Origin: Williamsia sterculiae | Lineage (GTDB): Bacteria; Actinomycetota; Actinomycetes; Mycobacteriales; Mycobacteriaceae | Reading direction: 5' to 3' | NCBI RefSeq assembly: GCF_900156495.1 | Contig: NZ_FTNT01000004.1 | Location: 62,001 to 126,000 of the forward strand | DNA length: 64,000 bases | Part shown: positions 36,428-44,920 of the stretch, piece after piece | Position numbering within the stretch: the stretch's first letter is position 1 | How the letters are laid out: every line of letters starts with the position of its first letter | The notes under the pieces: generated by a model | Databases searched by the model: none | Told to the model about the DNA's origin: nothing | What the model saw: only the letters and a program-made list of their open reading frames with translations | Made by a program: the position numbers and the translations under genes

Positions 36428-36702
36428 ACGTGGTCTGGTGGGTCGCAGGCGCGATGCTGCTCGCCGCGGCGCTGATCACCACGGTGCGGGTGCTGATCGG
36501 TCCCAACACGTTGGATCGACTGGTCGCGCTGGACACGCTGATCGCGGTGGCCATGTGTGGACTGGGTCTGTGGGTGGCGGTCAGCCTGGACTCGACGGTC
36601 GCGGCATCGATCGTGGCGTTGACCCTGTTGAGTTTCGTCGGCTCGGTGTCCATCGCTCGGTTCCGTGTCCGCGACGACGAGGTGCGCCGCGATGATCTCT
36701 GA
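36424..36702 (+). CDS. mrpF: Mrp antiporter subunit F
   Basis: This 92-residue protein has three membrane helices. The family pattern RVLIGPNTLDRLVALDTLIAVAMCGLG is clear. ATG 36424 overlaps the mrpE stop and gives the standard length, so the longer upstream frame is not used. It overlaps mrpG by 11 bases. Confidence 0.95.
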   Translation: MNVVWWVAGAMLLAAALITTVRVLIGPNTLDRLVALDTLIAVAMCGLGLWVAVSLDSTVAASIVALTLLSFVGSVSIARFRVRDDEVRRDDL

Positions 36703-37021
36703 CATCGTCGCCGGCGTGCTGGTGGTGACCGGCGCGCTGCTCGCGCTCACCGCCGCGATCGGCGTGCTGCGCTTCCCCGACACGCTCAGCCGGATGCATG
36801 CGGCCACCAAGCCTCAGACTTTCGGGCTGCTGCTGATCCTGGTCGGCGCGATGATCCGGCTCGGCCGCAGCATCGACACCGGGATGCTGGTCCTGTCCGG
36901 ATTGTTCGCGCTCATCACCGCGCCGGTGGTCGCCCATCGGATCGGACGCCTGGTCTATCGCGAGCAACGCGCCCTCGACCGTGAGATCGCCGAGAAACTG
37001 GACTCGCGCCGCGCTGACTGA
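36692..37021 (+). CDS. mrpG: Mrp antiporter subunit G
   Basis: This 109-residue MnhG-family subunit has three helices with IGVLRFPDTLSRMHAATKPQTFGLLLILVGAMIRLG, the family signature. It is the last gene of the operon; copy 3 of the dispersed palindrome lies 23 bases after the stop and may terminate transcription. Confidence 0.95.
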   Translation: MISDIVAGVLVVTGALLALTAAIGVLRFPDTLSRMHAATKPQTFGLLLILVGAMIRLGRSIDTGMLVLSGLFALITAPVVAHRIGRLVYREQRALDREIAEKLDSRRAD

Positions 37022-37043
37022 CCGTGCGAGGTGGGCGCACGAG

Positions 37044-37071
37044 AACTGCGGGAAATCCGTTCCCCGCAATT
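37044..37071. repeat. Dispersed palindrome, copy 3 (imperfect)
   Basis: AACTGCGGGAA (37044-37054) pairs with a diverged arm ending CCCCGCAATT (37062-37071), just after the mrpG stop. Further half-arms TCCCGCAG (37081-37088) and ACTGCGGGA (37113-37121) follow, as if a second, looser copy were present. Confidence 0.6.
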
Positions 37072-37148
37072 TTCGTGGTCTCCCGCAGGAACATCAGCAG
37101 GAAACAAGCACTACTGCGGGAAACATGGCGACAAGCGTGCTCTTGACC

Positions 37149-37163
37149 TTGACGCAGCGTCAA
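37149..37163 (+). promoter_or_regulatory. MerR-type operator TTGACGC-A-GCGTCAA
   Basis: This is a perfect 15-base palindrome around a central A, 18 bases before the ABC ATPase ATG. A CTTGAC at 37142-37147 could be the -35 element, placing the palindrome in the long spacer that MerR activators untwist and the transcript start near the ATG. Confidence 0.6.
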
Positions 37164-37181
37164 TGTCGCACTCTCTGGGGT

Positions 37182-37994
37182 ATGACGGAACAGGTGGCGG
37201 AGCGTGATGCGGCGATCCGGGTACGCGGGGTCTCCAAGTCCTATCGAGATGTGACGGTGCTGCGTGAGGTCGATCTGCGTGTCGATCGCGGTCGCATCGT
37301 GGCGCTCTTGGGGGCCAACGGTGCGGGCAAGACGACGCTGGTGCGGATCCTGGCGACCCTGACCCGTGCCGACGGTGGCGAGGCGATGGTGGCGGGCTTC
37401 GACGTGGCGGACGATGCCGCGCGCGTTCGTGAGGCGATCAGTCTGACCGGACAGTTCGCGGCCGTGGACGAGGTGCTGACCGGTCGGGAAAACCTGGTGC
37501 TGATCGCGCGACTGCGCCATGTCCCGCACCCCACCGACGCCGCCCGTACCCTGCTGGAACGGTTCTCGCTGCTCGACGCGGCGGACCGCAAGGCGGGCAC
37601 CTATTCGGGTGGGATGCGCAGGCGCCTGGACATCGCGATGAGTCTGATCGGAGATCCCGAGGTGGTGTTCTTCGACGAACCGACCACCGGGCTCGACCCG
37701 CAGGCGCGGATCGAGGTGTGGGATGCCATCTCGAGGCTGGCAGGCAGCGGGGTCAGCGTGTTGCTCACCACCCAGTATCTCGACGAGGCGGAACATCTCG
37801 CCGACAGGATCGCGATCCTGCATCACGGTCGGATCATCGCAGACGACACCTTCGACAATCTCAAGCAGGTGTTGCCCGCGACCACGGTCGAGTACGTGGA
37901 GAAGCAGCCGACTCTGGAGGACGTCTTCTTCGCATTGACCAGAGAGGCCGGCGCCGATGACAGCGCGTCGCATACGAAGGGTCACATCCGATGA
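37182..37994 (+). CDS. ABC transporter ATP-binding protein (DrrA-like)
   Basis: This 270-residue export-type ATPase has Walker A GANGAGKTTL, signature YSGGMRRRLDIAMSL, Walker B VVFFDEPTTGLD and switch His replaced by Gln in LLTTQYLDEAEHLAD, as in the DrrA group. The C-terminal LEDVFFALT motif is also of that family. ATG 37182 fits the family start; the promoter palindrome ends 18 bases upstream, so the mRNA may be nearly leaderless. It overlaps the permease gene by ATGA. Confidence 0.93.
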   Translation: MTEQVAERDAAIRVRGVSKSYRDVTVLREVDLRVDRGRIVALLGANGAGKTTLVRILATLTRADGGEAMVAGFDVADDAARVREAISLTGQFAAVDEVLTGRENLVLIARLRHVPHPTDAARTLLERFSLLDAADRKAGTYSGGMRRRLDIAMSLIGDPEVVFFDEPTTGLDPQARIEVWDAISRLAGSGVSVLLTTQYLDEAEHLADRIAILHHGRIIADDTFDNLKQVLPATTVEYVEKQPTLEDVFFALTREAGADDSASHTKGHIR

Positions 37995-38755
37995 GGTCGC
38001 ACGCCATCGCCGACACCGCGACTCTGCTGGGCCGGTCGCTGCGTCACATCGCGCGCAGCCCCGACACCATCATCACCACCGCAGTCGTCCCGATCATGTT
38101 GTTGCTGTTGTTCGTCTACGTCCTCGGTGGCGCCATCACCACCGGCGGCGGTGACCATTACGTCACGTATCTGCTGCCCGGGATCGTGGTGATCACCGTC
38201 GCGTCGGGGATCTCCTACACCGCCTACCGGTTGTTCCTGGATCTGCGGGGTGGGATCTTCGAGCGGTTCCAATCCATGCCCATAGCCCGTTCGGCCGTTC
38301 TGTGGGCGCACGTGTTGACGTCGGTGATCGCCAATCTCATCTCGGTGACCGTGGTGATCCTCGTCGCGGTGGCCATGGGATTCCGCACCCACGCCGATGT
38401 GACCGCATGGCTGGCCGTGGTGGGTATCGTCGCGCTGTTCACCCTGGCCCTGACGTGGTTGGCCGTGATCCCCGGACTGACCGCCAAGACGGTCGACGGA
38501 GCCAGTGCCTTCTCCTACCCGCTGATCTTCTTGCCGTTCATCAGTTCCGCCTTCGTGCCCACCGCGTCGATGCCCGGCCCGGTGCGCGCGTTCGCCGAAC
38601 ACCAACCGGTGACCGCGATCGTGAACGCCATCCGCAACTTGTTCACCCAGCATCCCGTCGGCGACGACGTGTGGATCGCGCTCGTGTGGTGCGTCGGCCT
38701 GCTGGCGGTGGCCTATCTCGTCGCGACTCACGTCTACCGCACGAGAATCCGGTGA
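37991..38755 (+). CDS. ABC transporter permease (DrrB/ABC-2 type)
   Basis: This 254-residue ABC-2 permease has six helices with the DrrB pattern VPIMLLLLFVYVLGGAI, YVTYLLPGIVVITVASG and FISSAFVPTASMPGPVRAFAEHQPVTAIVNAIRNL. With the upstream ATPase it forms an exporter, of the group that confers resistance to hydrophobic drugs. Its TGA shares a base with the ATG of the MerR gene. Confidence 0.92.
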   Translation: MRSHAIADTATLLGRSLRHIARSPDTIITTAVVPIMLLLLFVYVLGGAITTGGGDHYVTYLLPGIVVITVASGISYTAYRLFLDLRGGIFERFQSMPIARSAVLWAHVLTSVIANLISVTVVILVAVAMGFRTHADVTAWLAVVGIVALFTLALTWLAVIPGLTAKTVDGASAFSYPLIFLPFISSAFVPTASMPGPVRAFAEHQPVTAIVNAIRNLFTQHPVGDDVWIALVWCVGLLAVAYLVATHVYRTRIR

Positions 38756-39561
38756 TGGGCGACAGCTCTGAGCATCGTGCGGTGCCGGTGGTGCTGACCA
38801 TCGGCCAACTCGCCGCCTACGCCGGTGTCAGCACTCGCACCATTCGCCACTATCACCACCAGGGGGTGCTTCCCGATCCGGACCGTAACGCCTCCGGCTA
38901 CCGGGTGTACGACGCCACCGCCGTCGTGCGTCTCATCCGGGTCCGGACACTGGCCGGGGCCGGGGTCCCGTTGTCGCGTATCCGTGAGCTGCTGGACGCC
39001 GATCCCGATACCTTCGCGGCGGCCCTCGCCGATGTGGACGACGGCCTTCGTCGCGACATCAGCGCCCTGCAGCGCCATCGTCGTCAGATCGCGGAGCTGG
39101 CCGCGGATGCCGATCGCGTGGCGCTACCCGACGTCGTCGCCGACTACCTGGATCGGTTACGCGCACGGGGTCTGACCGAGCGAGTGATCGCCCCCGAACG
39201 CGATATGTGGATCATGTTCGCCGCGCGCTGGCCGGATGCGGTGGACAGAGTGATGGCCGACAAGACCCGTCAGCTCGACGATCCGACCATCGCTCGACTG
39301 TACGAACTGGTGAAGTGTCTGCCCGGGCGCGAAGACGACGACGAACTCCTCGCCGACATCGCCGACCTGATCGTCGCCAGCCACGAGGACGCCTCGGCCC
39401 GAGGGGAACTCGACCGGTATCGGGAGCTGACCGCCGATCGCGACCTGGTCACGTTGATGGATTCCCTGGCCTTTCCGGCGAACCCGGTGCTCCTGCGCAT
39501 CCAGAAGCTGGTCGCCGAACGCGGGTGGACCGGGTGGAGCTGGATGGAGAGGCGGGACTGA
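38755..39561 (+). CDS. MerR family regulator
   Basis: The 268-residue protein has a winged helix-turn-helix at the N-terminus (LTIGQLAAYAGVSTRTIRHYHHQGVLPDPDRNASGYRVYD) and a dimerisation coiled coil (VDDGLRRDISALQRHRRQIAELAADADRVALP). A roughly 130-residue C-terminal helical domain, of the TipA-S-like kind, presumably binds the inducer. It is the third gene of the ABC operon and probably activates it through the TTGACGCAGCGTCAA site. Confidence 0.92.
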   Translation: MGDSSEHRAVPVVLTIGQLAAYAGVSTRTIRHYHHQGVLPDPDRNASGYRVYDATAVVRLIRVRTLAGAGVPLSRIRELLDADPDTFAAALADVDDGLRRDISALQRHRRQIAELAADADRVALPDVVADYLDRLRARGLTERVIAPERDMWIMFAARWPDAVDRVMADKTRQLDDPTIARLYELVKCLPGREDDDELLADIADLIVASHEDASARGELDRYRELTADRDLVTLMDSLAFPANPVLLRIQKLVAERGWTGWSWMERRD

Positions 39562-39605
39562 GGATCACGACGGTGCCCGGCGTCGGACCGGGGTACGGTC
39601 ACGAG

Positions 39606-40181
39606 GTGGTACGGACCGGTGTCGGGTGGAGCGTCGCAGCCACTGCTGCCGAACGAGCCGAACCGCGGCCGGGAGACCAGGTGGTCGACTCACCGACTGT
39701 CGTCATGGACCGCGCGTTCTCGGTCCCGGTGGCTCCCGACCTCGTCTGGCCCTGGTTGATGCAGCTCGGCAAACGACGAGCCGGCTGGTACTTGCCGCGC
39801 GGTGTGGAACGATTCCTTCCCGCGGGCCGCCGTGCCGTCCGGCACCTCGACGACCGATGGCAGGATCTTCGGGTCGGCAGCGTGATCCCCGATTACGGTG
39901 GTCGCGACGAGACGTTCACCGTCCTCGACGTCGATGCCCCCCGTCACCTCGTCTACGGATCCCAACGGGGGCGCACGCATCTCACGTGGTCGATCACGCT
40001 GCGCCCCATCCCGGCCACGGCGGGTACACGCATCCTGATGCGGTTACGACTCGCACCCGTCACCCACGTCTGGCTGGCCCGCACCGCCGGCGAGGCCGTC
40101 GACGTCCTCACCATCGCAGGTCTGCGTCGCGGACTGCTGGAGCGGCTCGGCACACCGGACACGCCCGAGACCGCACGATGA
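39606..40181 (+). CDS. SRPBCC family protein
   Basis: This START-fold protein of about 191 residues reads AERAEPRPGDQVVDSPTVVMDRAFSVPVAPDLVWPWLMQLGKRRAGWYLPRGVERF, then SVIPDYGGRDETFTVLDVDAPRHLVY. The VWPWLxQLG-RAGWY pattern occurs in a family of uncharacterised actinobacterial proteins. The start is uncertain: GTG 39606 is chosen as closest to the domain; GTG 39573 is possible. It lies 44 bases behind the MerR gene and may belong to that operon. No enzymatic role can be given. Confidence 0.75.
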   Translation: MVRTGVGWSVAATAAERAEPRPGDQVVDSPTVVMDRAFSVPVAPDLVWPWLMQLGKRRAGWYLPRGVERFLPAGRRAVRHLDDRWQDLRVGSVIPDYGGRDETFTVLDVDAPRHLVYGSQRGRTHLTWSITLRPIPATAGTRILMRLRLAPVTHVWLARTAGEAVDVLTIAGLRRGLLERLGTPDTPETAR

Positions 40182-40224
40182 GGCCGGCGACCGCTGTCCG
40201 ATCGGCCGACGCACCTGCGCCGTC

Positions 40225-41400
40225 CTAACGTTCCAACTCCGCCACCACGCCCGCGACCACATCACGCATCGACCCAGCGCGGTCGTGGACCGCTCGCTGG
40301 CGACGGTACGAACCACCGCTGGCCATCAGGTCGCGCACGGAGGCGAGTTCGTCTGCGCAACCCAGCGATTCGGCCACCGGCGCCAACCGGATCAGCAGGT
40401 CGGAGACGTCGTCGGTGACCAGCCGCTCGTGACACGCCGAATCCTGGATGATGATCGCGTCCAGTCCGTATCGCGCCGCGCGCCACTTGTTCTCCTGCAC
40501 CAGCCACGGCGCCATGTTCGGCAGCCGCTCCCCAGCCTCCAACCGCCGGTCCAGGTCCACCGCCAGACAGTGGGTCAGCGCCACCAGCGCGGCCAACTCG
40601 GTCAGATTCGACACCCCGTCGCAGATGCGCACCTCGATGGTGCCCAGATGGGGAGCGGGACGGATGTCCCAACGGATCTCGTTGAGGTGATCGATGATCC
40701 CGGTGGTCTTCTGGTCCGCAACGAACGCCTCGAACTCCGACCACTCGTGGAACTGGAAAGGCAGCCCCGCGGTCGGCAACTGCTGGAACATCATCGCGCG
40801 GTTGCTGGCGTATCCGGTGTCCTGACCCGACCACATCGGCGACGACGCGGACAGTGCCAGCAGATGAGGGTAGTAACTGAGCATTGCCGACAGAATCGGC
40901 AACACCTTGTCGCGACGGTCGATGCCCACGTGTACGTGCACTCCCCAGATGAGCATCTGCCGTCCCCACCACTGGGTGCGGTTGATCAGCTCGGCGTACC
41001 GGTGCCCGGGGGTCAGCAACTGTGTCGACCACTCACCGAACGGATGGGTCCCCGCACCGTACAGATCCACACCGAGGTCGCCGGTCAATCCGCGCACGGT
41101 GCCCAGCGTCTGGCGCAGATCCTCGACGGCTTCGCCGACGGTGTGACACACCCCGGTCACCAGTTCGACGGTGTTGCGCAGCAATTCCTTGTGTATTCGC
41201 TCGCGCGACCCCGGATCGCCACCCGCGCTGACCCGCTCGAACAGAGCGGCGGCCGTGTTGGAGAGATCTCCGGTGGTGTGATCGACCAGGGCCAGCTCCC
41301 ATTCGACCCCCAGCGTCGGTTCGGGCGAAGCCCGGAACTCGATGGGCTCGACCTGGATCGGCCCCGACCCCATACGGCCGGCCCCGGCGTCGGCGGGCAC
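40225..41400 (-). CDS. Glutamate-cysteine ligase family 2 (YbdK-type carboxylate-amine ligase)
   Basis: This ATP-dependent ligase has up to 391 residues and belongs to the GCS2 family: PTLGVEWELALVD near the start, HTTGDL, GTHPFGEW, WGVHVHVGID, IRPAPHLGTIEVRICDGVSN. In Escherichia coli YbdK has weak gamma-glutamylcysteine synthetase activity; in Mycobacteriales the equivalent (Rv0433) sits beside sodC as here. GTG 41400 follows the sodC stop directly; ATG 41373 is an alternative. The substrate pair in this lineage is not established. Confidence 0.9.
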   Translation of the reverse strand: MPADAGAGRMGSGPIQVEPIEFRASPEPTLGVEWELALVDHTTGDLSNTAAALFERVSAGGDPGSRERIHKELLRNTVELVTGVCHTVGEAVEDLRQTLGTVRGLTGDLGVDLYGAGTHPFGEWSTQLLTPGHRYAELINRTQWWGRQMLIWGVHVHVGIDRRDKVLPILSAMLSYYPHLLALSASSPMWSGQDTGYASNRAMMFQQLPTAGLPFQFHEWSEFEAFVADQKTTGIIDHLNEIRWDIRPAPHLGTIEVRICDGVSNLTELAALVALTHCLAVDLDRRLEAGERLPNMAPWLVQENKWRAARYGLDAIIIQDSACHERLVTDDVSDLLIRLAPVAESLGCADELASVRDLMASGGSYRRQRAVHDRAGSMRDVVAGVVAELER

Positions 41401-42117
41401 TTACTCGGCGGTCAACACACCGCAGGCGGCGCGGGACCCGGCGTCGCCGGTGGACAGCGTCTCCTTGTCCGGGGTCGGCGCGTACCGGGTGGGGATGTTG
41501 CCGAAGTTGTCGGCACCGGAGTGGATCATGATCGACTTCCCGGTGATCTCGGGAACGGTGACCATGTCGGTGGTGGTGGTCAGCTCGCCGCTGCCGTCGG
41601 AGGTGATGAAGATCGAGGTCAGGTCACCGCTGGAGGGATGCTCGGTGCGACCGTTGACCTGCAGGTGCCCGCCCGCGGACAGGAAGGCCCCCGGGGCACC
41701 GCCGGTGGGCGCGGTCGAGTTGTTCTCACACACCCCGTTGGTGTGGAGGTGCACGCCATGGAAACCGGCCGACAACCCGCTGTCCTTGCGGACGCTGACC
41801 GTGACCTGGACCCCGTCGCCTGCGGTGGCGAACTCGGCGGTGCCGATCTGGTTACCCGTCGGGTTGATGAGCGACGCGGTCAGTTTCGCCGCACCGGTGC
41901 CGGTGCTCTCCTGTGCGCCGTTCTCTCCGGGCTGCCCGATCGGCGCCTGCACCCCCGACGTCACCGCCGGGGTGGTGCCCTCCGCGCTCGACGCCTCCTC
42001 ACCGTTGCCGCAACCGGCGAGGGCCAACCCCGCGGCCGACACCGTCGCCAGCAGCAGTGCCGCGCGACCCACCGGACGGGCGAGCGAGCGGTGACGAGGA
42101 AGCGGGCGGTGCGTCAT
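41401..42117 (-). CDS. sodC: Cu/Zn superoxide dismutase lipoprotein
   Basis: This 238-residue periplasmic superoxide dismutase is anchored by lipobox LAGC (residues about 33-36) behind a basic signal. Copper and zinc ligands are visible: the His-x-His pair in HGVHLHTNGVC, GGHLQVN, and IMIHSGADNF with the zinc Asp. The disulfide Cys are in GVCENN and AACGVL. A Ser/Gly/Gln linker of about 50 residues separates anchor and enzyme. It detoxifies extracytoplasmic superoxide. It is coupled to the downstream ligase gene, whose GTG follows its TAA. Confidence 0.95.
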   Translation of the reverse strand: MTHRPLPRHRSLARPVGRAALLLATVSAAGLALAGCGNGEEASSAEGTTPAVTSGVQAPIGQPGENGAQESTGTGAAKLTASLINPTGNQIGTAEFATAGDGVQVTVSVRKDSGLSAGFHGVHLHTNGVCENNSTAPTGGAPGAFLSAGGHLQVNGRTEHPSSGDLTSIFITSDGSGELTTTTDMVTVPEITGKSIMIHSGADNFGNIPTRYAPTPDKETLSTGDAGSRAACGVLTAE

Positions 42118-42201
42118 CTGCGGGTTCTCCTGCTCGTGAGGGGCTGCTCATCTGTGCCGGACGATGCTGGGCGAATCATATCGGGGTGGGCGCTTCGCCG
42201 G

Positions 42202-42708
42202 TCAGCGGGTCACGACCACCACAGGGATCCCGGTGGCGCACTGGGTGAACGCGGTGGGTCGCTCGTCCAGCGTCGCCGACCCACCCAGGGTGTCGACGAT
42301 CTGCTGCGCGGCATCCCGCTGCGATTCCCGGTAGAACACGGTGTTCTCGGTGATGCTCGAGGTGACCAGGCTGCGGGTCGAGGCGACGGTGTAACCCTTG
42401 TTCTTGAGCGTCTCGCTCACCTCGGCCGCCAGGCCGGTGATGGTGCCCGCGTTGAACACGCAGACCGGTGGGGCGTCGACAGCCGACGAGGACGTCGATG
42501 CGGCGCTGCTCGCGCCCGGCGAGGCGGCGGCACTCTGCGACGTGGTGGTCGAGGCCTTGCTCTGCGCCGCCTGCAGCGCGGCCTCGGGATCGCTCTTCTT
42601 GGTCACGGCCGAATGCCATCCGAGCACGATGCAGACGACAGCGATCGCGACGAGCAACATGGCTCCGGCCCGATACGGCAGTCGGCTGGGCTCGCGGTCA
42701 GGATTCAT
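42202..42708 (-). CDS. LytR C-terminal domain protein
   Basis: The 168-residue protein has one N-terminal membrane helix (GAMLLVAIAVVCIVLGW), an Ala/Ser/Thr-rich linker of about 50 residues, and a LytR_C domain (VCVFNAGTITGLAAEVSETLKNKGYTVAST...TVFYRESQRDAAQQIVDTLGG). The domain is found at the end of LCP cell-wall ligases but stands alone here, as in Rv0431. It is outside the membrane, so a cell-wall role is likely. The gene order DUF3263, LytR_C, sodC, ligase is conserved with mycobacteria. Confidence 0.9.
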   Translation of the reverse strand: MNPDREPSRLPYRAGAMLLVAIAVVCIVLGWHSAVTKKSDPEAALQAAQSKASTTTSQSAAASPGASSAASTSSSAVDAPPVCVFNAGTITGLAAEVSETLKNKGYTVASTRSLVTSSITENTVFYRESQRDAAQQIVDTLGGSATLDERPTAFTQCATGIPVVVVTR

Positions 42709-42747
42709 CTCGGCAACCTTAACGAAAGAGGCGCACCGGCTCTCCGG

Positions 42748-43119
42748 TCAGGTGATCTCGAAGCCGAGGCGCCGCGCGGCACGGGCTCGCTGCCTACCCG
42801 CGCGCAGTCGGCGGAGGCGCTTGACCAGCATCGGGTCGGCCGCCAGCGCCTCAGGGCGGTCCACCAGCGCGTTCAGGATCTGGTAATACCGGGTCGCCGA
42901 CAAGCTGAAGAGTTCCTTGATCGCCTCTTCTTTCGCGCCCGCGTACTTCCACCACTGACGCTCGAACGCCAGGATGTCGTGTTCGCGGCGGGTGAGCCCG
43001 TCGGCCCCCACCTCATCCGGTGCCTGCTGCGGGCCTTCCGAGTTCTGCCGCGGGCCTTCCGGGGACGACGTCGTCGCGTGCCCGGACTGCTTCGCGCTTC
43101 GCGCCGATGCGCTGTCCAT
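42748..43119 (-). CDS. DUF3263 domain protein
   Basis: The 123-residue protein has about 40 disordered residues followed by the DUF3263 domain: LTRREHDILAFERQWWKYAGAKEEAIKELFSLSATRYYQILNALVDRPEALAADPMLVKRLRRLR. The domain has a helix-turn-helix appearance (EEAIKELFSLSATRYYQILN), so DNA binding is plausible. It heads the leftward set with the LytR_C and sodC genes and is divergent from def. Confidence 0.9.
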   Translation of the reverse strand: MDSASARSAKQSGHATTSSPEGPRQNSEGPQQAPDEVGADGLTRREHDILAFERQWWKYAGAKEEAIKELFSLSATRYYQILNALVDRPEALAADPMLVKRLRRLRAGRQRARAARRLGFEIT

Positions 43120-43243
43120 CTCGCTCCCTCAGAGTTCGCACGTCTCGTACCGACAAGCTGAATTACAGCGGTGTGGTTCGCTGAACATCTAACCACGCTG
43201 TCGCCGCGAAGACGGGTGCGGCGTGCCGCGTAATCTGTCCCGC

Positions 43244-43846
43244 ATGCCAATTCTGCCCATTTGCATCGTGGGTGATCCGGTGCTGCACACACCCACCGAC
43301 CTGGTGCCCCTCGACGCCGATGGCCGACCGCCCGTCGAGGTGGTCACCCTGCTCGACGACATGTACGAGACCATGGACGCCGCGCACGGTGTCGGACTGG
43401 CCGCGAACCAGGTCGGGGTGGGCAGCCGCTTCTTCGTCTTCGACTGCCCGGACGGCGAGACGCGGCAATCGGTGCGCACACGCGGTGAGGTCATCAACCC
43501 CGTACTCGAGACGTCGACGGTCCCCGAGACCATGCCCGATCCCGACGATGACGACGAAGGCTGTCTGTCGGTGCCGGGTGAGCAGTTCCCGACCGGTCGC
43601 GCCGACTGGGCGCGGGTCACCGGGGTGGACCGCCACGGGCAGCGGGTGGAGTTCGAGGGCATCGGATTCTTCGCCCGCATGCTGCAACACGAGACGGGCC
43701 ATCTCGACGGCTTCTTGTACACCGATGTGTTGGTCGGTCGGAACGCCCGCGCGGCGAAGAAGGCCATCAAGCGCAACGGCTGGGGTGTGCCAGGCCTGAG
43801 TTGGCTGCCGGGCGAGGGTCCCGACCCGTTCGGTCACGACGACTGA
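43244..43846 (+). CDS. def: Peptide deformylase
   Basis: This enzyme removes the formyl group from nascent protein N-termini. All three motifs are seen in the 200-residue protein: [18 protein letters not shown] (metal Cys) and QHETGHLDG (metal His and catalytic Glu). ATG 43244 gives the usual start ([18 protein letters not shown]). The stretch [13 protein letters not shown] is longer and more acidic than in Escherichia coli Def, as in mycobacterial Def. It overlaps the GNAT gene by one base. Confidence 0.97.
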   Translation: MPILPICIVGDPVLHTPTDLVPLDADGRPPVEVVTLLDDMYETMDAAHGVGLAANQVGVGSRFFVFDCPDGETRQSVRTRGEVINPVLETSTVPETMPDPDDDDEGCLSVPGEQFPTGRADWARVTGVDRHGQRVEFEGIGFFARMLQHETGHLDGFLYTDVLVGRNARAAKKAIKRNGWGVPGLSWLPGEGPDPFGHDD

Positions 43847-44817
43847 TGTTCGGCGACCGCCCGCAGATCGGTGATCGGGTGGTGGTGCGCCACCGGATCA
43901 CGGCGCCGTCGGATGGTACGCCGGTGGGATACACCCGCACCGACGTGACCGGACCGCTGTTGTCGACGGACCCGCTGCGGGTCCAGGGACCCGACGGCCC
44001 CGTGCAGGTCGCCGCCGACGCCGTCGACTCGGTGCGCCTGTTGTCGCGGGAGACGGTCCGTAACTCCGAGATCCGCCAGGTCGAGTCGGCGGCCGCGAAC
44101 AACTGGCCGGGTGTGGAGCGCGCCCACGTACAGGGCTGGTTGCTGCGCGCGGGCGGCGGGTTCACCCGACGCGCCAACAGTGCGGCCCCCCTCGACGTCA
44201 CCGCGCGTCTCGACGACGCCACCGTGGCGGCCATCCGGGATTGGTACGCCGACCGTGGGTTGCCGCCACTGCTCGCGGTGGTGGAACGACTGATCCCCAT
44301 CGGCCACATCCCCGCGGGCACGCTGGAGGCGCCGGTCCACGTCCTGGTCCGCGACATCGAGCACCCTCCGTCCGCCCAGTCCGTGACCGCACCGTCCGAT
44401 ACACCGGTGACCATCCGTGACGCGGCCTCCGACGAGTGGGTGCGGAGCTACGTCGACGGCCGCGGTGACCGCGTCGACCTCCCGACCGCTCGGCAGGTGG
44501 TCGACGCGGTCGTCGACGGACGACTCGGGTTCGCCGAGGTCCGCCGCGACGGACGGCTGGTCGGGGTGGGGCGGGGATCGGTCACCACCGCACCGGACGG
44601 CACCGCGTGGTTCGGGTTGACCGCGGTGTGGTGCTCTCCCGACGTGAGGCGTCTGGGGGTGGCTCGAGCGGTGGTCGACGCTTTGACCGCATGGGGCGTC
44701 GACCACGGTGCGACCCGCGCACAACTGCAGGTGGAGGCGGACAACGACGTGGCCGGGGCCTGGTACCGGCGACTCGGATACGGGCTCCACCACCGCTACG
44801 GCTACGTGCGTCTCTAG
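43846..44817 (+). CDS. GNAT family N-acetyltransferase with N-terminal SH3-like domain
   Basis: The 323-residue protein starts with a beta-rich region (IGDRVVVRHRITAPSDGTPVGYTRTDVTGPLLSTDPLRVQGPDG), a middle region with NNWPGVERAHVQGWLLRAGGGFTRRANSA, and a C-terminal acetyltransferase domain with the acetyl-CoA loop VRRLGVARAVVDALTAWG and the ending AGAWYRRLGYGLHHRYGY. ATG 43846 overlaps the def stop. It matches Rv0428c in order and architecture. The acceptor is unknown. Confidence 0.9.
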   Translation: MFGDRPQIGDRVVVRHRITAPSDGTPVGYTRTDVTGPLLSTDPLRVQGPDGPVQVAADAVDSVRLLSRETVRNSEIRQVESAAANNWPGVERAHVQGWLLRAGGGFTRRANSAAPLDVTARLDDATVAAIRDWYADRGLPPLLAVVERLIPIGHIPAGTLEAPVHVLVRDIEHPPSAQSVTAPSDTPVTIRDAASDEWVRSYVDGRGDRVDLPTARQVVDAVVDGRLGFAEVRRDGRLVGVGRGSVTTAPDGTAWFGLTAVWCSPDVRRLGVARAVVDALTAWGVDHGATRAQLQVEADNDVAGAWYRRLGYGLHHRYGYVRL

Positions 44818-44920
44818 GTCACAGGCGGCTGGCCGACCGTTCCCAGCTGCCTCCCAGACTCCGATCCGATCATGGGTGACACCAAACACAACCACCCGAG
44901 ATGGATCACGAGGTACGACG

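Noticed and set aside
40285-43161. 958-residue plus-strand frame opposite the ligase, sodC, LytR_C and DUF3263 genes
   Set aside because: It spans four well-supported genes on the other strand and their spacers, so it only reflects low stop-codon frequency in GC-rich DNA.
44822-44853. Inverted repeat CAGGCGGCTGG and CCAGCTGCCTC as a terminator
   Set aside because: It has one internal mismatch, no U-tract, and lies only 5 bases after the GNAT stop; too weak to list as a feature.
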